Positions 9,498 to 17,774 of a DNA stretch of 64,000 nucleotides are shown piece after piece. The notes beneath the pieces are model-generated. The model was not told the origin of the DNA, searched no databases, and was given only the letters and a program-made list of their open reading frames with translations. Positions within the stretch are counted from its first letter, which is position 1, and each line of letters opens with the position of its first letter. The DNA is from Vibrio sagamiensis NBRC 104589 (lineage in GTDB: Bacteria; Pseudomonadota; Gammaproteobacteria; Enterobacterales; Vibrionaceae): positions 1-64,000 of the forward strand of contig NZ_BJXJ01000025.1 of the NCBI RefSeq assembly GCF_007990935.1. Reading direction: 5' to 3'. The position numbers and the translations under genes were made by a program.

Positions 9498-10154
9498 TTA
9501 CTCTTCTATCTGAGCACCTTCTGGAGTGCCTGTGATAACAATATCGGCGCCACGGTGAGCAAACAAACCGACAGTTACTACACCAGCAATAGCGTTGATT
9601 TTGTCTTCCAATTCTTTTGGATTGGTAATTTGCATATTATGGACATCAAGAATGACATTGCCGTTATCGGTGATAACGCCTTCACGATATGCAGGGTCTC
9701 CACCAAGTTTTACCAGTTCACGAGCAACGTAAGAGCGTGCCATTGGAATCACTTCAACAGGGAGTGGGAATTGGCCAAGTACATCGACAGCTTTGGTACC
9801 ATCAACAATACATACGAATTTATCAGAGATGGCAGCAACGATCTTTTCACGAGTTAGGGCTGCACCGCCGCCTTTGATCATGTCACGTGTTGCGTTAATT
9901 TCATCTGCACCATCGACATAGACATCTAATTTGATCACGTCGTTGCACTCAAAGACTTCAATACCGAGTTCTTTGAGGCGCTCAGTAGAAGCAACAGAGC
10001 TAGACACTGCACCTTTGATATCATCTTTGATACTGCCTAAGGCATCGATGAAGTGATTGACGGTCGAGCCGGTGCCCACACCGACAATGCTGCCTTTCTC
10101 AATGTATTTGAGAGCTGCCCAACCAGCCGCTTTTTTCATTTCATCTTGGGTCAT
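9498..10154 (-). CDS. rpiA: ribose-5-phosphate isomerase A
   Basis: Interconverts ribose 5-phosphate and ribulose 5-phosphate in the pentose phosphate pathway. The 218 residues match E. coli RpiA (219). Conserved blocks visible are [14 protein letters not shown], the substrate loop [25 protein letters not shown], and the C-terminal [14 protein letters not shown]. The start is the ATG at 10154 behind GGAGATAG on the minus strand. It lies between fau and serA, all on the minus strand, as in the E. coli neighbourhood. Confidence 0.97.
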   Translation of the reverse strand: MTQDEMKKAAGWAALKYIEKGSIVGVGTGSTVNHFIDALGSIKDDIKGAVSSSVASTERLKELGIEVFECNDVIKLDVYVDGADEINATRDMIKGGGAALTREKIVAAISDKFVCIVDGTKAVDVLGQFPLPVEVIPMARSYVARELVKLGGDPAYREGVITDNGNVILDVHNMQITNPKELEDKINAIAGVVTVGLFAHRGADIVITGTPEGAQIEE

Positions 10155-10212
10155 ATCTATCTCCTGATTGAGGGTTTGTTGTTATTTTCGGCGTGATTAT
10201 AACGAGTCAGCT

Positions 10213-10806
10213 TTATTTTTCCCATCGCCAGATTTTGCTGGGTGTCACGATCTTAGGCAGAGGAATGTCCCAAGCTTCGCTAGGAAGTTGTTCTACTTGT
10301 TGGCAGTCATGCGCTAAGCCAATGGGCTTAGCACCTTCTCTGCTATTAAACCAACTGGAAAGTGTGCGGTCGTAATAGCCTCCACCCATACCAAGCCGCT
10401 GGCCATTATTATCGAATGCAACTAATGGAGTGAAAATGATGTCCAGTTCTTTTAGAGGCTTCAAGTCAGTGATGTCTAACTTAGGCTCTAAAATACCATA
10501 TTGGTTTGGAACTAACGATTTTTGTTTGTCATAGTGGAGAAACAGTAAGTGGCCTGGAGAGAAAGGATGAATGACAGGTAGGTAAACCGATTTATCTTGT
10601 TGCCATAACCAATCAATAAGTGGTGCTGTGTCAAGTTCACCATCTGCGGCAAGGTAAAGAGCAATATGTTGCGCGTGTTGGATTTCTGGCAACAGTGCAC
10701 ATTGCTTAACTAGTGTCTTCCCCGCGTGAATTTGTATTTCGCGCTCTAGAGATAAGCGCAGTTGTCGAATTGTTTTGCGTAGTGTTTGTCGAGATAAATC
10801 TGACAT
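10213..10806 (-). CDS. fau: 5-formyltetrahydrofolate cyclo-ligase
   Basis: Converts 5-formyl-THF to 5,10-methenyl-THF with ATP (E. coli Fau/YgfA, linked to persistence). Key blocks are [48 protein letters not shown], and the C-terminal DIPLPKIVTPSKIW. The frame stays open upstream to 10863, but that extension lies inside the 6S RNA gene, so the start is placed at the ATG at 10806 (MSDLSRQTL, 197 residues). It follows zapA and 6S RNA in one direction. In E. coli 6S RNA and fau are co-transcribed, and the same is inferred here. Confidence 0.94.
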   Translation of the reverse strand: MSDLSRQTLRKTIRQLRLSLEREIQIHAGKTLVKQCALLPEIQHAQHIALYLAADGELDTAPLIDWLWQQDKSVYLPVIHPFSPGHLLFLHYDKQKSLVPNQYGILEPKLDITDLKPLKELDIIFTPLVAFDNNGQRLGMGGGYYDRTLSSWFNSREGAKPIGLAHDCQQVEQLPSEAWDIPLPKIVTPSKIWRWEK

Positions 10807-10813
10807 ATTGAGG

Positions 10814-10994
10814 ATACCCCAGGGTGCCGTTGAGGATTGTGGCCCTTGAACCAGCTGGTTCAAGGCGGATCAGCAATGATAACCGTAGGCTTCTCGGTGC
10901 ATGCCAAGCTTGCTCAATAGTTATCAAGTACTAACCCTTAAGGATTGCTTATCGGCTCAGGGACTTAAATCCGTCTGACAAACACCCCAGGGTA
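10814..10994 (-). ncRNA. ssrS: 6S RNA
   Basis: Regulatory RNA that binds the sigma-70 RNA polymerase holoenzyme by mimicking an open promoter, mainly in stationary phase. On the minus strand the ends TACCCTGGGGT and CACCCTGGGGTA flank a long imperfect hairpin. Sequence blocks shared with E. coli 6S are visible: TCCCTGAGCCGAT near the 5' end, GAGAAGCCT in the middle, and CCTTGAACCagctGGTTCAAGG in the 3' half. The length of about 181 nt fits the known 184 nt. It sits between zapA and fau, exactly as in other gammaproteobacteria. Ends are approximate to a few bases. Confidence 0.93.
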
Positions 10995-11007
10995 AATTTG
11001 GTAATTA

Positions 11008-11313
11008 TTATTGTCCTTGCTTAACGTTTGTCAGCGCTTGTTCTAAAGAGGTATTGAGCTTCTCCATTCGCTCTGTCATCTCTTTCTGCTGCCCATTTGT
11101 TTCGTAAGATTTTGTTTGCAACTCGTGACAAATATTCAGAGCTGCAAAAGTTAGCAATTGAATTTCGTTGGTTACCTTAGTACGTTCAGCCATCTCTTTC
11201 AATCGTTGATCGAGATCTTTTGCTGCGGCGATCAGTGACTCTTCTTGCCCCGCAGGACAGTTTACTCGTGTCATTTTGCCAAGGATTTCAACCTCAACTG
11301 CTTGATTACTCAT
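11008..11313 (-). CDS. zapA: cell division protein ZapA
   Basis: Small cytosolic protein that binds FtsZ and bundles its filaments in the Z ring. The 101 residues carry the ZapA N-terminal pattern (VEILGKMTRVNCPAGQEESL) and a C-terminal coiled coil rich in E, K and Q (about 65-101) used for tetramer formation. E. coli ZapA has 109 residues. It lies just upstream of 6S RNA on the same strand and is divergent from ygfB, the conserved arrangement in this group. Confidence 0.93.
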   Translation of the reverse strand: MSNQAVEVEILGKMTRVNCPAGQEESLIAAAKDLDQRLKEMAERTKVTNEIQLLTFAALNICHELQTKSYETNGQQKEMTERMEKLNTSLEQALTNVKQGQ

Positions 11314-11539
11314 AATGAATAGACTCTACGCTCGCGACATCTAAGGTATTGCTTTATGCAACTACCGAGGAGGAAACTATAGAAAAACCATCATTAAGAT
11401 TCAAGCATTTCCCATAATAGAAATGGAAATGATTGAGTGATCACACAGGAATTGGACAAATTGAGCAAATGATGTTCAAAATTGACAGGGATAGTCGTTT
11501 CCGATAGGTGGGCTTGATGATAGGATATAACGATAAACG

Positions 11540-12130
11540 ATGATGCAAGATATGGGTGAAATCATGTTTCCTGAATACCAATCTATTGCCACTGAATTAA
11601 AATTGGCGAACCTTGCGGTAACTCCTGCTGAATTGCACGGTTTATTAGTAGGAATGCTTAGTGGTGGAGTCGCGGTGAGTGATAACACATGGCAACCTAT
11701 TTTATTTGACTACACAAATGAAGGAATGGGTTGGCCAACAGCCGCTCTGACGTGTGCTCAGCAGTTGTTTAAAATCACTGCCGATGAATTAACGGATACG
11801 TCAATGGAACTCTCTTTATTGCTCTTTGATGACTCAGGAGATGAAGGGGTATTTATGTTAGCGGACAGTCTTTCTGACTTTGTTAACCACTTTATTTCTG
11901 GATTGGGTTTAGCTGGTATTACCTGGAGCAGAGCCTCTGATGATGTAAAAGAAGCTTTGGCTGACCTTGAAGAAATTGCTAAACTTGGTATTGATGACGA
12001 AGATGATCTTAATGAACAAGCACAATTACTAGAGCAAGTGATTGAACATGTGAAAGCATGTGTGCTGACTATTCATGCAGAACATGGACATCGGCCTACC
12101 GCCTCTCAAAACCCAACTACGATTCATTAA
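11540..12130 (+). CDS. ygfB: YgfB/UPF0149 family protein
   Basis: Cytosolic protein of the UPF0149 (YecA/YgfB) family. Its molecular role in vibrios is not established. The 196 residues show the conserved TPAELHGLLVGML near the N-terminus, NEGMGWP, the acidic middle, and LSDFVNHFISGLGLAG followed by ALADLEEIAKLG. The C-terminus ends HRPT...PTTIH, like the E. coli protein. The start is uncertain: ATG at 11540 (used), 11543, or 11564 (MFPEYQ); none has a strong ribosome-binding site. It heads a plus-strand run with ubiH and ubiI; E. coli has pepP between ygfB and ubiH, which is absent here. Confidence 0.88.
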   Translation: MMQDMGEIMFPEYQSIATELKLANLAVTPAELHGLLVGMLSGGVAVSDNTWQPILFDYTNEGMGWPTAALTCAQQLFKITADELTDTSMELSLLLFDDSGDEGVFMLADSLSDFVNHFISGLGLAGITWSRASDDVKEALADLEEIAKLGIDDEDDLNEQAQLLEQVIEHVKACVLTIHAEHGHRPTASQNPTTIH

Positions 12131-12154
12131 TCTTGTCCATAGTTTGAGGTAAAT

Positions 12155-13333
12155 ATGACTCGATATGATGTGGTTATTGCTGGTGGTGCGATGGCAGGAG
12201 CGACGTTAGCTCTGGCGATTGATCATTTATCTGATAGTGGATTGAGGATCGCGGTAGTAGAGCCTTTTAAACCCCAATCGGAGGAGCACCCAGGATTTGA
12301 CTCTCGTTCAATTGCTTTGTCCTATGGCACGATTAATATCTTACGCCAACTCCAGCTTTGGCACGAACTTGAACCTTATGCTACATCAATTGAACGTATT
12401 CATGTTTCGGATCGTAATCACGCGGGTATGACCGAAATAACTAAGCAAGAAGTTGGCGTTGAAGCATTAGGCTACGTTGTGGAATTAGCTGATGTTGGCA
12501 AGGTTTACCAAAAGCTTTTAGCTGAGCGGAATAATATCTCTTTGTTTTGTCCCGATTCGGTGATGAAAATTCACCGTGAACAGGATAACGTCAATATTGA
12601 ACTTGAAAGCGGAGAGTGCCTTGAAGCCAAGCTACTTGTTGCTGCGGATGGTGCAGTGTCGCAGTGTTGTCAGCAAATTGGAATTACTTACACCGAACAT
12701 GACTTTAACCAAATTGCAATCATTGCCAACGTTGTTACAAATGAAGCTCACTGTGGGCAGGCCTTTGAACGCTTCACAGAACATGGACCGATTGCACTTT
12801 TGCCAATGAGCAGTAACCGGATGTCTTTAGTATGGTGTCTTCGCCCTGATGAAGCTCGTTCTATCATCAACTTATGTGATGCTGAGTTTTTGCAGCGGTT
12901 ACAAAATGACTTTGGATGGCGTTTAGGTCACATACATAAAGTCGGCCAACGCGCGCATTATCCTCTGTTACTTCGTCATCGCCAGCAGAATATTTCCCAT
13001 CGATTTGCAATTGTTGGCAATGCAGCACAGACGCTTCACCCTATTGCCGGACAGGGGTTTAATTTAGGTATTCGTGATGTCGCTTCTTTGGCGGAAGAAA
13101 TCATTAAACAGCAGCATGACTCTGGCTGCTTTAAAGGCTTAATGCGCTTTCATCAGCGTAGAAAAAAAGACCGAGACGATACGATTTGGTTAACCAGTTC
13201 TTTGGTGCATACTTTTTCTAATGACCTTCCTGCGATGCGAATTGGGCGTAATTTTGCTCTGGCTACAATGGATAATCTTTCTATTTTTAAGCAGCCCCTT
13301 ATACGCCAGACTTTAGGCGTAGTTACTCGATGA
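12155..13333 (+). CDS. ubiH: 2-octaprenyl-6-methoxyphenol hydroxylase UbiH
   Basis: FAD monooxygenase of ubiquinone synthesis that hydroxylates the quinone ring. The 392 residues have the N-terminal dinucleotide-binding pattern VVIAGGAMAGATLALAI, the middle motif LLVAADGAVSQCCQQ, and the second FAD motif FAIVGNAAQTLHPIAGQGFNLGIRD. It stands 24 bp after ygfB and 28 bp before the paralogous ubiI. The two are told apart by order (UbiH first, as in E. coli) and by similarity to each E. coli protein. The ATG at 12155 follows TTTGAGGTAAAT. Confidence 0.92.
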   Translation: MTRYDVVIAGGAMAGATLALAIDHLSDSGLRIAVVEPFKPQSEEHPGFDSRSIALSYGTINILRQLQLWHELEPYATSIERIHVSDRNHAGMTEITKQEVGVEALGYVVELADVGKVYQKLLAERNNISLFCPDSVMKIHREQDNVNIELESGECLEAKLLVAADGAVSQCCQQIGITYTEHDFNQIAIIANVVTNEAHCGQAFERFTEHGPIALLPMSSNRMSLVWCLRPDEARSIINLCDAEFLQRLQNDFGWRLGHIHKVGQRAHYPLLLRHRQQNISHRFAIVGNAAQTLHPIAGQGFNLGIRDVASLAEEIIKQQHDSGCFKGLMRFHQRRKKDRDDTIWLTSSLVHTFSNDLPAMRIGRNFALATMDNLSIFKQPLIRQTLGVVTR

Positions 13334-13361
13334 ACGATACAAAAATTAGGTACAGATACTC

Positions 13362-14573
13362 ATGATGCAAAGTGTGGATATCGCTATTATTGGCGGTGGT
13401 ATGGTTGGATTGGCTCTTGCAGCTGCTTTTAAAGACAGCGATTTACGCATTGCGGTGATTGAAGGTACGGTACCAAACAATAAATTAAATGACCTTGCTG
13501 ATATTCGTGTGTCGGCTTTAAGTCGCGCGAGTGAAACTATTCTACGAAACTTAGGGGTGTGGCAAGGTATTGAGCAGCGCCGTATTTCTCCTTATCACTC
13601 AATGGAAGTATGGGAGCAAGATAGTTTTGCTCACATCGAATTTGATGCACAAAGTTTAGCTCAACCCAATATCGGATACATTGTGGAGAATCGTGTTATT
13701 CAGTTGGCACTTCTTGAGCGAGTACAGCAACTGGAGAATGTGATGTTATGCATGCCTACTCGTTGCACTTACTTAGCGGTTGGTGAACAAGAAAGCTGGC
13801 TTACTTTGGATAATGGTCAATCAATGACAGCTAAATTAGTGGTTGGGGCCGATGGGGCAAATTCATGGGTGCGGAATCAAATGGATATCCCTTTAACCCA
13901 TTGGGACTATGGTCACCATGCTTTGGTGGCGAATGTTACTACTATAGAAGAACATAGCGGTGTGGCACGGCAAATCTTTACGCCTCAAGGACCGTTGGCA
14001 TTTTTACCTCTTTCTCAATCTAATCAGTGTTCTATTGTTTGGTCAATAGAATCTGATAGAGCTGAGCAATTGCTTTCAATGGATGATGATAAATTTAGTC
14101 GCCTGATTACCAGTGAATTTGACGCTCGTCTCGGTCTTTGTAAAGTGGTTGGCGAACGCAGTTTGTTTCCATTAAAAATGCGCTATGCCAGAGATTTTGT
14201 GGTAGAGCGAGTGGTGTTAGTTGGTGATGCTGCGCACACTATTCACCCTTTAGCTGGGCAAGGTGTTAACTTGGGTTTACTTGATGCAGCAAGCTTGGCT
14301 CAAGAAGTGTTATCTCTTTGGAAACAAGGTCAAGATATTGGAGCAAAACGTAATTTACGTACTTATGAGCGCTGGCGAAAAGCAGAAGCTGCCAAAATGA
14401 TTGCGGCGATGCAAGGGTTTCGTGACTTATTTTCCGGTACTGATCCCATCAAAAAATTAGTTAGAGGGGCCGGTATGAGTATTCTCGGTGCAGTGCCTGT
14501 GGCTAAAAATGAGATGCTTAAGCATGCCTTAGGACTCAAAGGTAATCTACCAAAACTTGCTCAACCACAATAG
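13362..14573 (+). CDS. ubiI: ubiquinone C5-hydroxylase UbiI (VisC)
   Basis: FAD-dependent hydroxylase for the C5 position of the ubiquinone ring (formerly VisC). The 403 residues show IAIIGGGMVGLALAAAF at the N-terminus, KLVVGADGANSWVR in the middle, and VVLVGDAAHTIHPLAGQGVNLGLLDAASL for the FAD ribityl-binding loop. It shares its fold and motifs with UbiH just upstream. Two adjacent ATG codons (13362 and 13365) are possible starts. In E. coli this gene precedes gcvTHP; here the converging ytfK follows instead. Confidence 0.92.
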   Translation: MMQSVDIAIIGGGMVGLALAAAFKDSDLRIAVIEGTVPNNKLNDLADIRVSALSRASETILRNLGVWQGIEQRRISPYHSMEVWEQDSFAHIEFDAQSLAQPNIGYIVENRVIQLALLERVQQLENVMLCMPTRCTYLAVGEQESWLTLDNGQSMTAKLVVGADGANSWVRNQMDIPLTHWDYGHHALVANVTTIEEHSGVARQIFTPQGPLAFLPLSQSNQCSIVWSIESDRAEQLLSMDDDKFSRLITSEFDARLGLCKVVGERSLFPLKMRYARDFVVERVVLVGDAAHTIHPLAGQGVNLGLLDAASLAQEVLSLWKQGQDIGAKRNLRTYERWRKAEAAKMIAAMQGFRDLFSGTDPIKKLVRGAGMSILGAVPVAKNEMLKHALGLKGNLPKLAQPQ

Positions 14574-14600
14574 AAAAAGGCTGGGGGTGCTCTCAGCCTT
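14574..14600 (-). terminator. terminator after ytfK, shared with ubiI
   Basis: AAGGCTG / CAGCCTT stem with a 10-nt loop between the ubiI and ytfK stops. The run of A residues on its left side becomes a T-tract on the minus strand, so it mainly serves ytfK. It also lies just behind ubiI. Confidence 0.75.
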
Positions 14601-14617
14601 ACTCGATCATTATTGGA

Positions 14618-14824
14618 TTAAGCATAGGCACATCTGAGCTTCATTATTTCTTGGTTGATTTCTTTTACTGCTTGGAAGTGTCGCTTTTCAGCCTTCTCTG
14701 GCAAGATAAGTTTCCCGTTATCGAATTCGAATCTACCGACTCCGTAAATATAAATTCTACCCTTAAAAAGACGACTGATGTGTTTAGCAATCATACTGGG
14801 TGTATAGCGCTTAAACAGTCTCAT
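14618..14824 (-). CDS. ytfK: YtfK-like DUF1107 protein
   Basis: Small cytosolic protein of 68 residues, the same length as E. coli YtfK. It aligns along its length: a FKRY/FQRY start, SRLFKGRIYIYGVGRFEFDNGKL, then KEINQEIMKLR. In E. coli YtfK promotes ppGpp accumulation through SpoT under phosphate or fatty-acid starvation; the same role here is an inference. The ATG at 14824 follows AAGGAAGAATC on the minus strand. About 700 bp without an obvious gene lie upstream. Confidence 0.85.
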   Translation of the reverse strand: MRLFKRYTPSMIAKHISRLFKGRIYIYGVGRFEFDNGKLILPEKAEKRHFQAVKEINQEIMKLRCAYA

Positions 14825-15204
14825 GATTATTCTTCCTTATTTCATACTTCGCCAGGTCATATTATCTTCCTCACTCAAGCGTTACTGTGACAAAAACAAT
14901 ATTCATTGAAGATGAAACTCTTGGCTTTGAAAATTTGTGCTGCCAAGAACGTTTTTACCTGGCTTACGTCAAAATGATGTGATTTTCCCCAAAAACAGCA
15001 ACCTAAATTAAGTAGATCTCTACTTATTATTTAGTTTTCAATTAACATTTTTAACAATTGTGTCACACAAATAAGAATAGAAAAAGAAATGATAATTTGC
15101 TAATTATTTTACTAATATTTTTAAAAATTAATCCTAGTACTGATGAAGCTAAATATCTGCTTTAGTTAGAATATACCTTATAGCTCATTGCAATAGCAGA
15201 AAAG
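14825..15204. other. AT-rich non-coding region upstream of ytfK
   Basis: About 380 bp, strongly AT-rich, with no supported gene. It must hold the ytfK promoter. TTGTGTCACACAA near 15060 is a short dyad that could bind a regulator but does not match CRP spacing. No riboswitch was recognised, although gcvT with its glycine riboswitch follows ubiI in some relatives. Confidence 0.4.
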
Positions 15205-15231
15205 TAAAAAAAAGCCCGCTACCAGCGGGCA
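15205..15231 (-). terminator. strong minus-strand terminator
   Basis: GCCCGCT / AGCGGGC with a 3-nt loop. The A-run to its left gives an eight-T tail on the minus strand. The nearest minus-strand gene ends about 290 bp upstream, so it terminates either a very long 3' UTR or a separate small RNA. Confidence 0.85.
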
Positions 15232-15400
15232 AATAGTTACAGATGCATTACACAAAAAGTAGCCAACTGACATTCGATTTGCTCATCTTTTCAGTTAAGG
15301 CTCTTTTCGTTGAGTACGCATTTTCCAAAAAAGCGTACCAACAAATTCAGCATATAGAAGCTTTCGATTCCTGACTATGTATGTTTGGTATTTGATTTAA
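15205..15400 (-). ncRNA. candidate small RNA or structured 3' UTR
   Basis: Between the YbaK-like gene and a strong terminator the minus strand carries no gene but a marked stem-loop: GTTGAGTACGC (15309-15319) pairs with GCGTACCAAC (15333-15342) with one bulged base. A stem-loop followed by single-stranded sequence and a GC-rich terminator with eight T residues is typical of Hfq-type small RNAs. I found no convincing promoter and no match to small RNAs I remember, so the 5' end is a guess. Confidence 0.35.
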
Positions 15401-15522
15401 AATACATTTATTCACTGTTGATAATACGAGTGATATCGCGAAAATATGAGATAAAATCACACGTTGCATCAAACTTTTTGAAAGTATCAAGTCTTAGGTA
15501 ACCTCAGGTACATCGAGGTACA

Positions 15523-16002
15523 CTATTCTTCACGACATATATCGGCAATGGTTGGTTGGCAAAGCTGTATTAAATCATGAATGGATAAAGCAAGCCCAGC
15601 CATTCGGTCTCCACTACTTATTGTCACTTCTGGCTCATTTAATAATAAAGGGTCTAAGACTATGGGCATGTAACGTTTAAGCATCAAAGGTGTTACGGTG
15701 CCTACCTTATAGCCAGTAATACTCTCTACTTCTGACTGATCTGCACAGGTCATACGCCGCCATTGGAGAGCTTGACGCACTTTTTTGGGGTCAATACTAC
15801 GATCACCAGGAGCACAAGCAAGCGCATATTGTTTCCCCATATCACGTAAAAGTAGTGTTTTAACCATTTGTGATGGGCGGATACCGCGCTGTTCTGCGGC
15901 ATCCTCAATGGTTGTTGCTGGCCTCTGATGTTCGAGCAAACGAAACTCAATGTTTTGGGCGGTTAAAAACTGCATCAATGGGGTTTGCACAGTACTATTC
16001 AT
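15523..16002 (-). CDS. YbaK/EbsC-family aminoacyl-tRNA deacylase-like protein
   Basis: Protein of 159 residues from the YbaK/ProX family, whose members hydrolyse mischarged tRNAs. The fold pattern is visible: an early Q-N-I-E-F-R-L-L-E-H start, MVKTLLLRDMGKQYALAC, a conserved DRSIDPKKVRQAL block, GYKVGTVTPLML and a late DPLLL. The substrate is unknown. The frame extends further upstream inside ygfZ, but the ATG at 16002 (MNSTVQTPL) is preferred. It overlaps the end of ygfZ by 8 bp, so the two are probably translationally coupled. Pairing with ygfZ, a tRNA-modification factor, fits a tRNA-quality role (inference). Confidence 0.8.
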   Translation of the reverse strand: MNSTVQTPLMQFLTAQNIEFRLLEHQRPATTIEDAAEQRGIRPSQMVKTLLLRDMGKQYALACAPGDRSIDPKKVRQALQWRRMTCADQSEVESITGYKVGTVTPLMLKRYMPIVLDPLLLNEPEVTISSGDRMAGLALSIHDLIQLCQPTIADICREE

Positions 16003-16960
16003 CGTCAAGGCTGTATGGCAATGTAGTGATTTCCCATTCGCATTCTGGTTGAGCAACCAGTCTTAAACGAGTGTCATTGTCTAGGTTATTAGGTAAGACA
16101 ATTAATCCAATGGCACTACCGTCGCAAAATGAATAATGAGTTAACATAGGACCGACTGAACGCCAATTTTCACCGACACTACGTTCCAGTTCAACCGTCT
16201 CTGGTAGAGTCTCTTTAAAGGGGCCTTTCACTATAAACATTGCACGCTTGTTGATGCCTCTATATTTTGCCCTTGCAACCATTTCTTGTCCGGTATAGCA
16301 CCCTTTAGTAAAACTGATCCCAGCTAACGCCTGTAGGTTAAGTGCTTGGGGTATGTATTCATTTTGATTTTGTGCAGTGATATACGGCAAGCCTGCTGCA
16401 ATATCTAGACATTTCCAAAATTCGTGAGTAGTGAGTTCTGCTTGACTTTCTGAGACAAGATTTTGTGCGGCTTGCTCAGTTAGCGTCACTAGCCAGCGGT
16501 TCTCTGCTACTTTTAAAGCTGTGCCCCCTTCGATAGAGCGAACGTCACAAGTATCTTGACTTAAATTTGAGATAAAGCTGTTTGCTTTTTCTCCTGAAAC
16601 ACCAAGAATAATATCGTTTGATTCTTCAATAGTGACCTTGGAAAAAACTGCATATTTTTTAATTTCTTTTAATTCAACTTCAATTGCAGATTTAGGTTGA
16701 ATCATGGCATAGCTTTGTTGATGATAAAATAAACGAAAGATACTCCAGACTTTTCCTTTTGCATCACAATGAGCGCCAAGTGTTGAGTTCGCTTTATCTA
16801 GAGACACGACATCGCAAGTAACTTGTCCGTGTAAATACGACTTCTTATCTTCTCCTGTGACAGTGATCATTGATAAGTCATCAAGTAAAGAAATAGACAG
16901 TTTTGGTAATGTATCTTGTGCTGATAATTTAAGGGGAGAAAATTGAGTTTGCCATTCCAT
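15995..16960 (-). CDS. ygfZ: tRNA-modifying protein YgfZ (folate-binding)
   Basis: Folate-binding protein of the GcvT-like fold. In E. coli it supports iron-sulfur enzymes, including MiaB-dependent tRNA thiomethylation. The 321 residues contain the family hallmark KGCYTGQE (reactive cysteine) followed by RAKYRG, and an N-terminal LHGQVTCDV block. The length is close to E. coli YgfZ (326). It is divergent from sdhE across 156 bp, as in E. coli, and coupled to the downstream YbaK-like gene. The ATG at 16960 begins MEWQTQFSPL. Confidence 0.93.
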   Translation of the reverse strand: MEWQTQFSPLKLSAQDTLPKLSISLLDDLSMITVTGEDKKSYLHGQVTCDVVSLDKANSTLGAHCDAKGKVWSIFRLFYHQQSYAMIQPKSAIEVELKEIKKYAVFSKVTIEESNDIILGVSGEKANSFISNLSQDTCDVRSIEGGTALKVAENRWLVTLTEQAAQNLVSESQAELTTHEFWKCLDIAAGLPYITAQNQNEYIPQALNLQALAGISFTKGCYTGQEMVARAKYRGINKRAMFIVKGPFKETLPETVELERSVGENWRSVGPMLTHYSFCDGSAIGLIVLPNNLDNDTRLRLVAQPECEWEITTLPYSLDDE

Positions 16961-17116
16961 AATTACAGTGCCTTTGTTCGATATTTTTTGCTATGTTAAT
17001 TCCAGAATTGATATTTGTCAGCTTTCACTGTCGGATTGTGAGCCACACACTAGTGGTACAGCATATCCCTTGTTACACTCCTCATTAACAATAAAAATTA
17101 AATTAAGGAATACCAA

Positions 17117-17377
17117 ATGTACACTACGGAAGAAAAAGCACGTATTAAGTGGGCATGTCGTCGAGGTATGCTTGAGCTTGATGTGGTGATTATGCCGTTT
17201 TTTGAAGAGTGCTTTGATACTCTATTAGAGCAAGAGCAACGTGAATTTGTTTCTTTACTCGAATGTGATGATCCCGACTTGTTTGCTTGGGTTATGGGAC
17301 ATGGTCGTAGTGAAAATCTGGGTCATGCATCAATGGTGGACAAAATTGTCGCACATAATCTCAGTAAGGTTCGTTAA
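17117..17377 (+). CDS. sdhE: FAD assembly factor SdhE
   Basis: Small cytosolic factor that helps attach FAD covalently to succinate dehydrogenase (also called YgfY/CptB). The 86 residues carry the RGxxE signature as RRGMLELD (about 15-22), the hydrophobic MPFFEECFDTL, and the C-terminal DDPDLFAWVMG. The ATG at 17117 follows TTAAGGAATACCAA. The ygfX gene starts within or directly behind it, as in E. coli. Confidence 0.94.
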   Translation: MYTTEEKARIKWACRRGMLELDVVIMPFFEECFDTLLEQEQREFVSLLECDDPDLFAWVMGHGRSENLGHASMVDKIVAHNLSKVR

Positions 17378-17774
17378 CCTTCAGGTTAAGGTTTCATTTA
17401 TCGCCCTAGCAATGAATAGCTTCCTTCTGTTTATTTTTGCTTGGGCGGTCATATTGATGGATATCCCATTAATTCTCTCTGTCTACCTGTTAATGTTAAT
17501 GTTCAAACAGCACCAAATTGAAGGTTTCATAGATGCTTCTTCCGATGGTTATTGGTGCATTGACCGAGATGGTGTTGTTCATCATCAAAACCGAACATTA
17601 CTTTTGATTCAAACGGATTTATCAACAGCAGGTTTAAAAGTGTCTTTTAAGTTAGACCATGGGCAAAAAGTAACTATTTGGCGAGACAGTTGCCATGATA
17701 ACGATTATCGCCACTTATGTCTGGTTTTAAGGCAATGGGATAAGGGAGTAAATACTCCCTTTTTAAACAATTAA
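17346..17774 (+). CDS. ygfX: YgfX (CptA) inner-membrane protein
   Basis: Membrane protein usually paired with SdhE; E. coli YgfX has been described as a toxin-like inhibitor of FtsZ and MreB assembly. Two hydrophobic segments ([18 protein letters not shown] and [11 protein letters not shown]) precede a soluble C-terminal part, the family layout. The start is uncertain. Homology should begin around NLQVKVSF, just after the sdhE stop, where no ATG exists. TTG at 17346 with GGTGGA 5 nt upstream is used (142 residues); ATG at 17325 and ATG at 17412 are alternatives. The first two lie inside sdhE, implying coupled translation. Its stop overlaps the converging nadB stop. Confidence 0.75.
   Translation: MSHIISVRFVNLQVKVSFIALAMNSFLLFIFAWAVILMDIPLILSVYLLMLMFKQHQIEGFIDASSDGYWCIDRDGVVHHQNRTLLLIQTDLSTAGLKVSFKLDHGQKVTIWRDSCHDNDYRHLCLVLRQWDKGVNTPFLNN

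Noticed and set aside
10807..10863. N-terminal extension of fau by 19 residues to 10863
   Set aside because: The extension overlaps the 6S RNA gene and has no homology; MSDLSRQTL at 10806 fits the family.
14651..14890. 79-residue plus-strand reading frame opposite ytfK
   Set aside because: It is antisense to a recognised gene, has no family resemblance and no ribosome-binding site.
15056..15072. CRP site at TTGTGTCACACAA
   Set aside because: The half-sites are only 3 bp apart, not the 6 bp needed for CRP.
14825..15204. Glycine riboswitch upstream of a gcv gene
   Set aside because: No gcvT is present and no glycine aptamer pattern was seen; the order after ubiI differs from E. coli.
15205..15400. 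Assignment of the candidate RNA to GcvB, RyhB, Spot 42 or a Qrr RNA
   Set aside because: None of the conserved cores of these RNAs that I remember is present, and the neighbouring genes do not match.
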